DNA of 64,000 nucleotides from Eublepharis macularius (lineage: Eukaryota > Chordata > Lepidosauria > Squamata > Eublepharidae): assembly GCF_028583425.1 (NCBI RefSeq), contig NC_072795.1:9509001-9573000 (forward strand), written 5' to 3'. A program made the translations under genes and the position numbers. This document shows, one piece after another, positions 63,318 to 64,000 of this stretch. The notes beneath the pieces were generated by a model. It was not told where the DNA came from and ran no database searches. It worked only from the letters and a program-made list of their open reading frames with translations. Within the stretch, counting starts at the first letter, position 1. Every line of letters begins with the position of its first letter.

Positions 63318-63932
63318 TTTGAAGTGCTAGAGATGGTGACAGAGATGAGAGTGGAAGGAGAACCGCAAAGTGCTGGAAGAGGGTGTGCAGAAGACATGGG
63401 GCCACATGGGAGTGGAAAAAAATGGAAGGTGGTAGTCGCCGGGGACTCTTTGCTCAGGGGTATGGAACGCCATGTCTCTGGGCCAGATCCCCTATTCTGA
63501 GAGATGTGTTGCTTGCCGGGGGCCAGAATTCAGGATATTACTGACCGGCTGCCGAAACTCATCAAGCCTGCTGGTAAGTACCCATTTGTGCTGATTCATG
63601 TGGGAACGAACGACACGGCTGCAAATACTGTTGCAAGAATTAAAGAGGATTATGAAGCTCTTGGAAGGCAGTTGAAGACATTGGGGGCTCAGGTGGTATT
63701 CTCTTCTGTCCTTCCAGTCACAGGAAGAGGAACATGCAGGGAGCGGACCATACTTGAGTTGAATCGTTGGCTGAGTTGGTGGTGCCAGCAGGACCACTTT
63801 GGGTTCTGGAACTATGGGATAGGTTTTCTTAGAGAAGGCCTTCTAGCACATGATGGGCTTCACCTCTCAAGGGCAGAGAAGAAAACGTTTGGAACGAACC
63901 TGGAGAACATCATCAGAAGAGCTTTAAACTGA
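63318..63932 (+). pseudogene. CR1 ORF1 SGNH-esterase part, one nonsense codon
   Basis: Residues GKKWKVVVAGDSLLRGMERH, VLIHVGTNDTAANTV and [15 protein letters not shown] show the SGNH/GDSL blocks I, III and V. A TGA at 63498-63500 sits between SGPDPLF and EMCCLPG; the other CR1 has R (CGA) there, so this is a C to T change. Frame ends at TGA 63930-63932, overlapping the ORF2 ATG as TGATG. Confidence 0.85.
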
Positions 63933-64000
63933 TGCTGCAAGGGGAAGGGGACGATCGACATGGTGATTTCAATGACAAAGTGAAAACAGTGGGGTCCCAC
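63932..64000 (+). CDS. CR1 ORF2 start (cut by window end)
   Basis: Begins [20 protein letters not shown], matching the start of ORF2 at 33192 ([20 protein letters not shown]). Only 23 codons are visible; intactness of the rest cannot be judged. Confidence 0.75.
   Translation, partial: MLQGEGDDRHGDFNDKVKTVGSH

Larger units (their letters stand above)
63241..64000 (+). mobile_element. CR1 LINE, 5' part, continuing past the window
   Basis: The sequence matches the CR1 ORF1 region at 30246-35850 on the other strand, starting near GATCTCCTCTCAGATCT and running into ORF2 from 63932. The 5' end is cut at the hAT TSD. The element leaves the window at 64000. Confidence 0.88.

Overview
This is a vertebrate nuclear window, almost certainly from a squamate reptile (lizard or gecko type). 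The evidence is the mixture of repeats: L1, CR1 and BovB LINEs side by side, SINEs with a 5S-rRNA-like body whose tail matches the BovB tail in the same window, tRNA-derived SINEs, Penelope-like fold-back copies, a Ty1/copia element, and many non-autonomous hAT elements with 8-bp target-site duplications (TSDs). There are no operons, no prokaryotic signals and no CRISPR. The species cannot be fixed from the sequence.

Layout. 0.3-2.1 kb holds SINE and BovB debris. 2.4-6.0 kb is a decayed Ty1/copia retrotransposon with its 3' LTR. 6.0-9.6 kb is a hAT-type element carrying a nested 2.9-kb fold-back hAT. 10.5-10.9 kb is a probable solo copia LTR. 12.5-18.5 kb is a large palindrome (arms about 1.18 kb once later insertions are removed) holding a MITE, a solo LTR, a hAT element and a Penelope-like fold-back with hammerhead-like motifs. 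18.5-24.6 kb is a full-length L1 on the minus strand with open ORF1 and ORF2. 25.2-26.5 kb is a further copy of the palindrome end followed by GC-rich tandem repeats of about 175 bp. 27.2-29.2 kb holds SINEs, one split by an unclassified 721-bp insertion. 30.2-35.9 kb is a near-complete CR1 on the minus strand (one nonsense codon in ORF2, and an L1 fragment inserted in ORF1). 40.3-42.8 kb is a decayed BovB. 43.8-63.2 kb holds hAT elements, Penelope-like sequence, tRNA SINEs, a 5S SINE split by an unclassified non-LTR element, an LTR-derived palindrome and a third long hAT. 63.2 kb to the end is the start of a second CR1.

Host genes. Only two exons look like host coding sequence: two first exons of CYP2-type cytochrome P450 genes, divergently arranged (minus strand at 39.3-39.5 kb, plus strand at 52.0-52.2 kb). 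Each is exactly 57 codons, encodes a membrane anchor followed by a PPGP hinge, and ends at a consensus phase-0 splice donor. No exon 2 of either gene was recognised, so the window appears to be the space between two P450 genes of a cluster, enlarged by transposons.

How the parts relate. Non-autonomous elements sit beside plausible sources of their machinery: 5S SINEs with BovB, and short hATs sharing termini with longer ones. Nested insertions with matching TSDs, and filled versus empty sites between the two palindrome arms, give relative insertion ages without an external genome.
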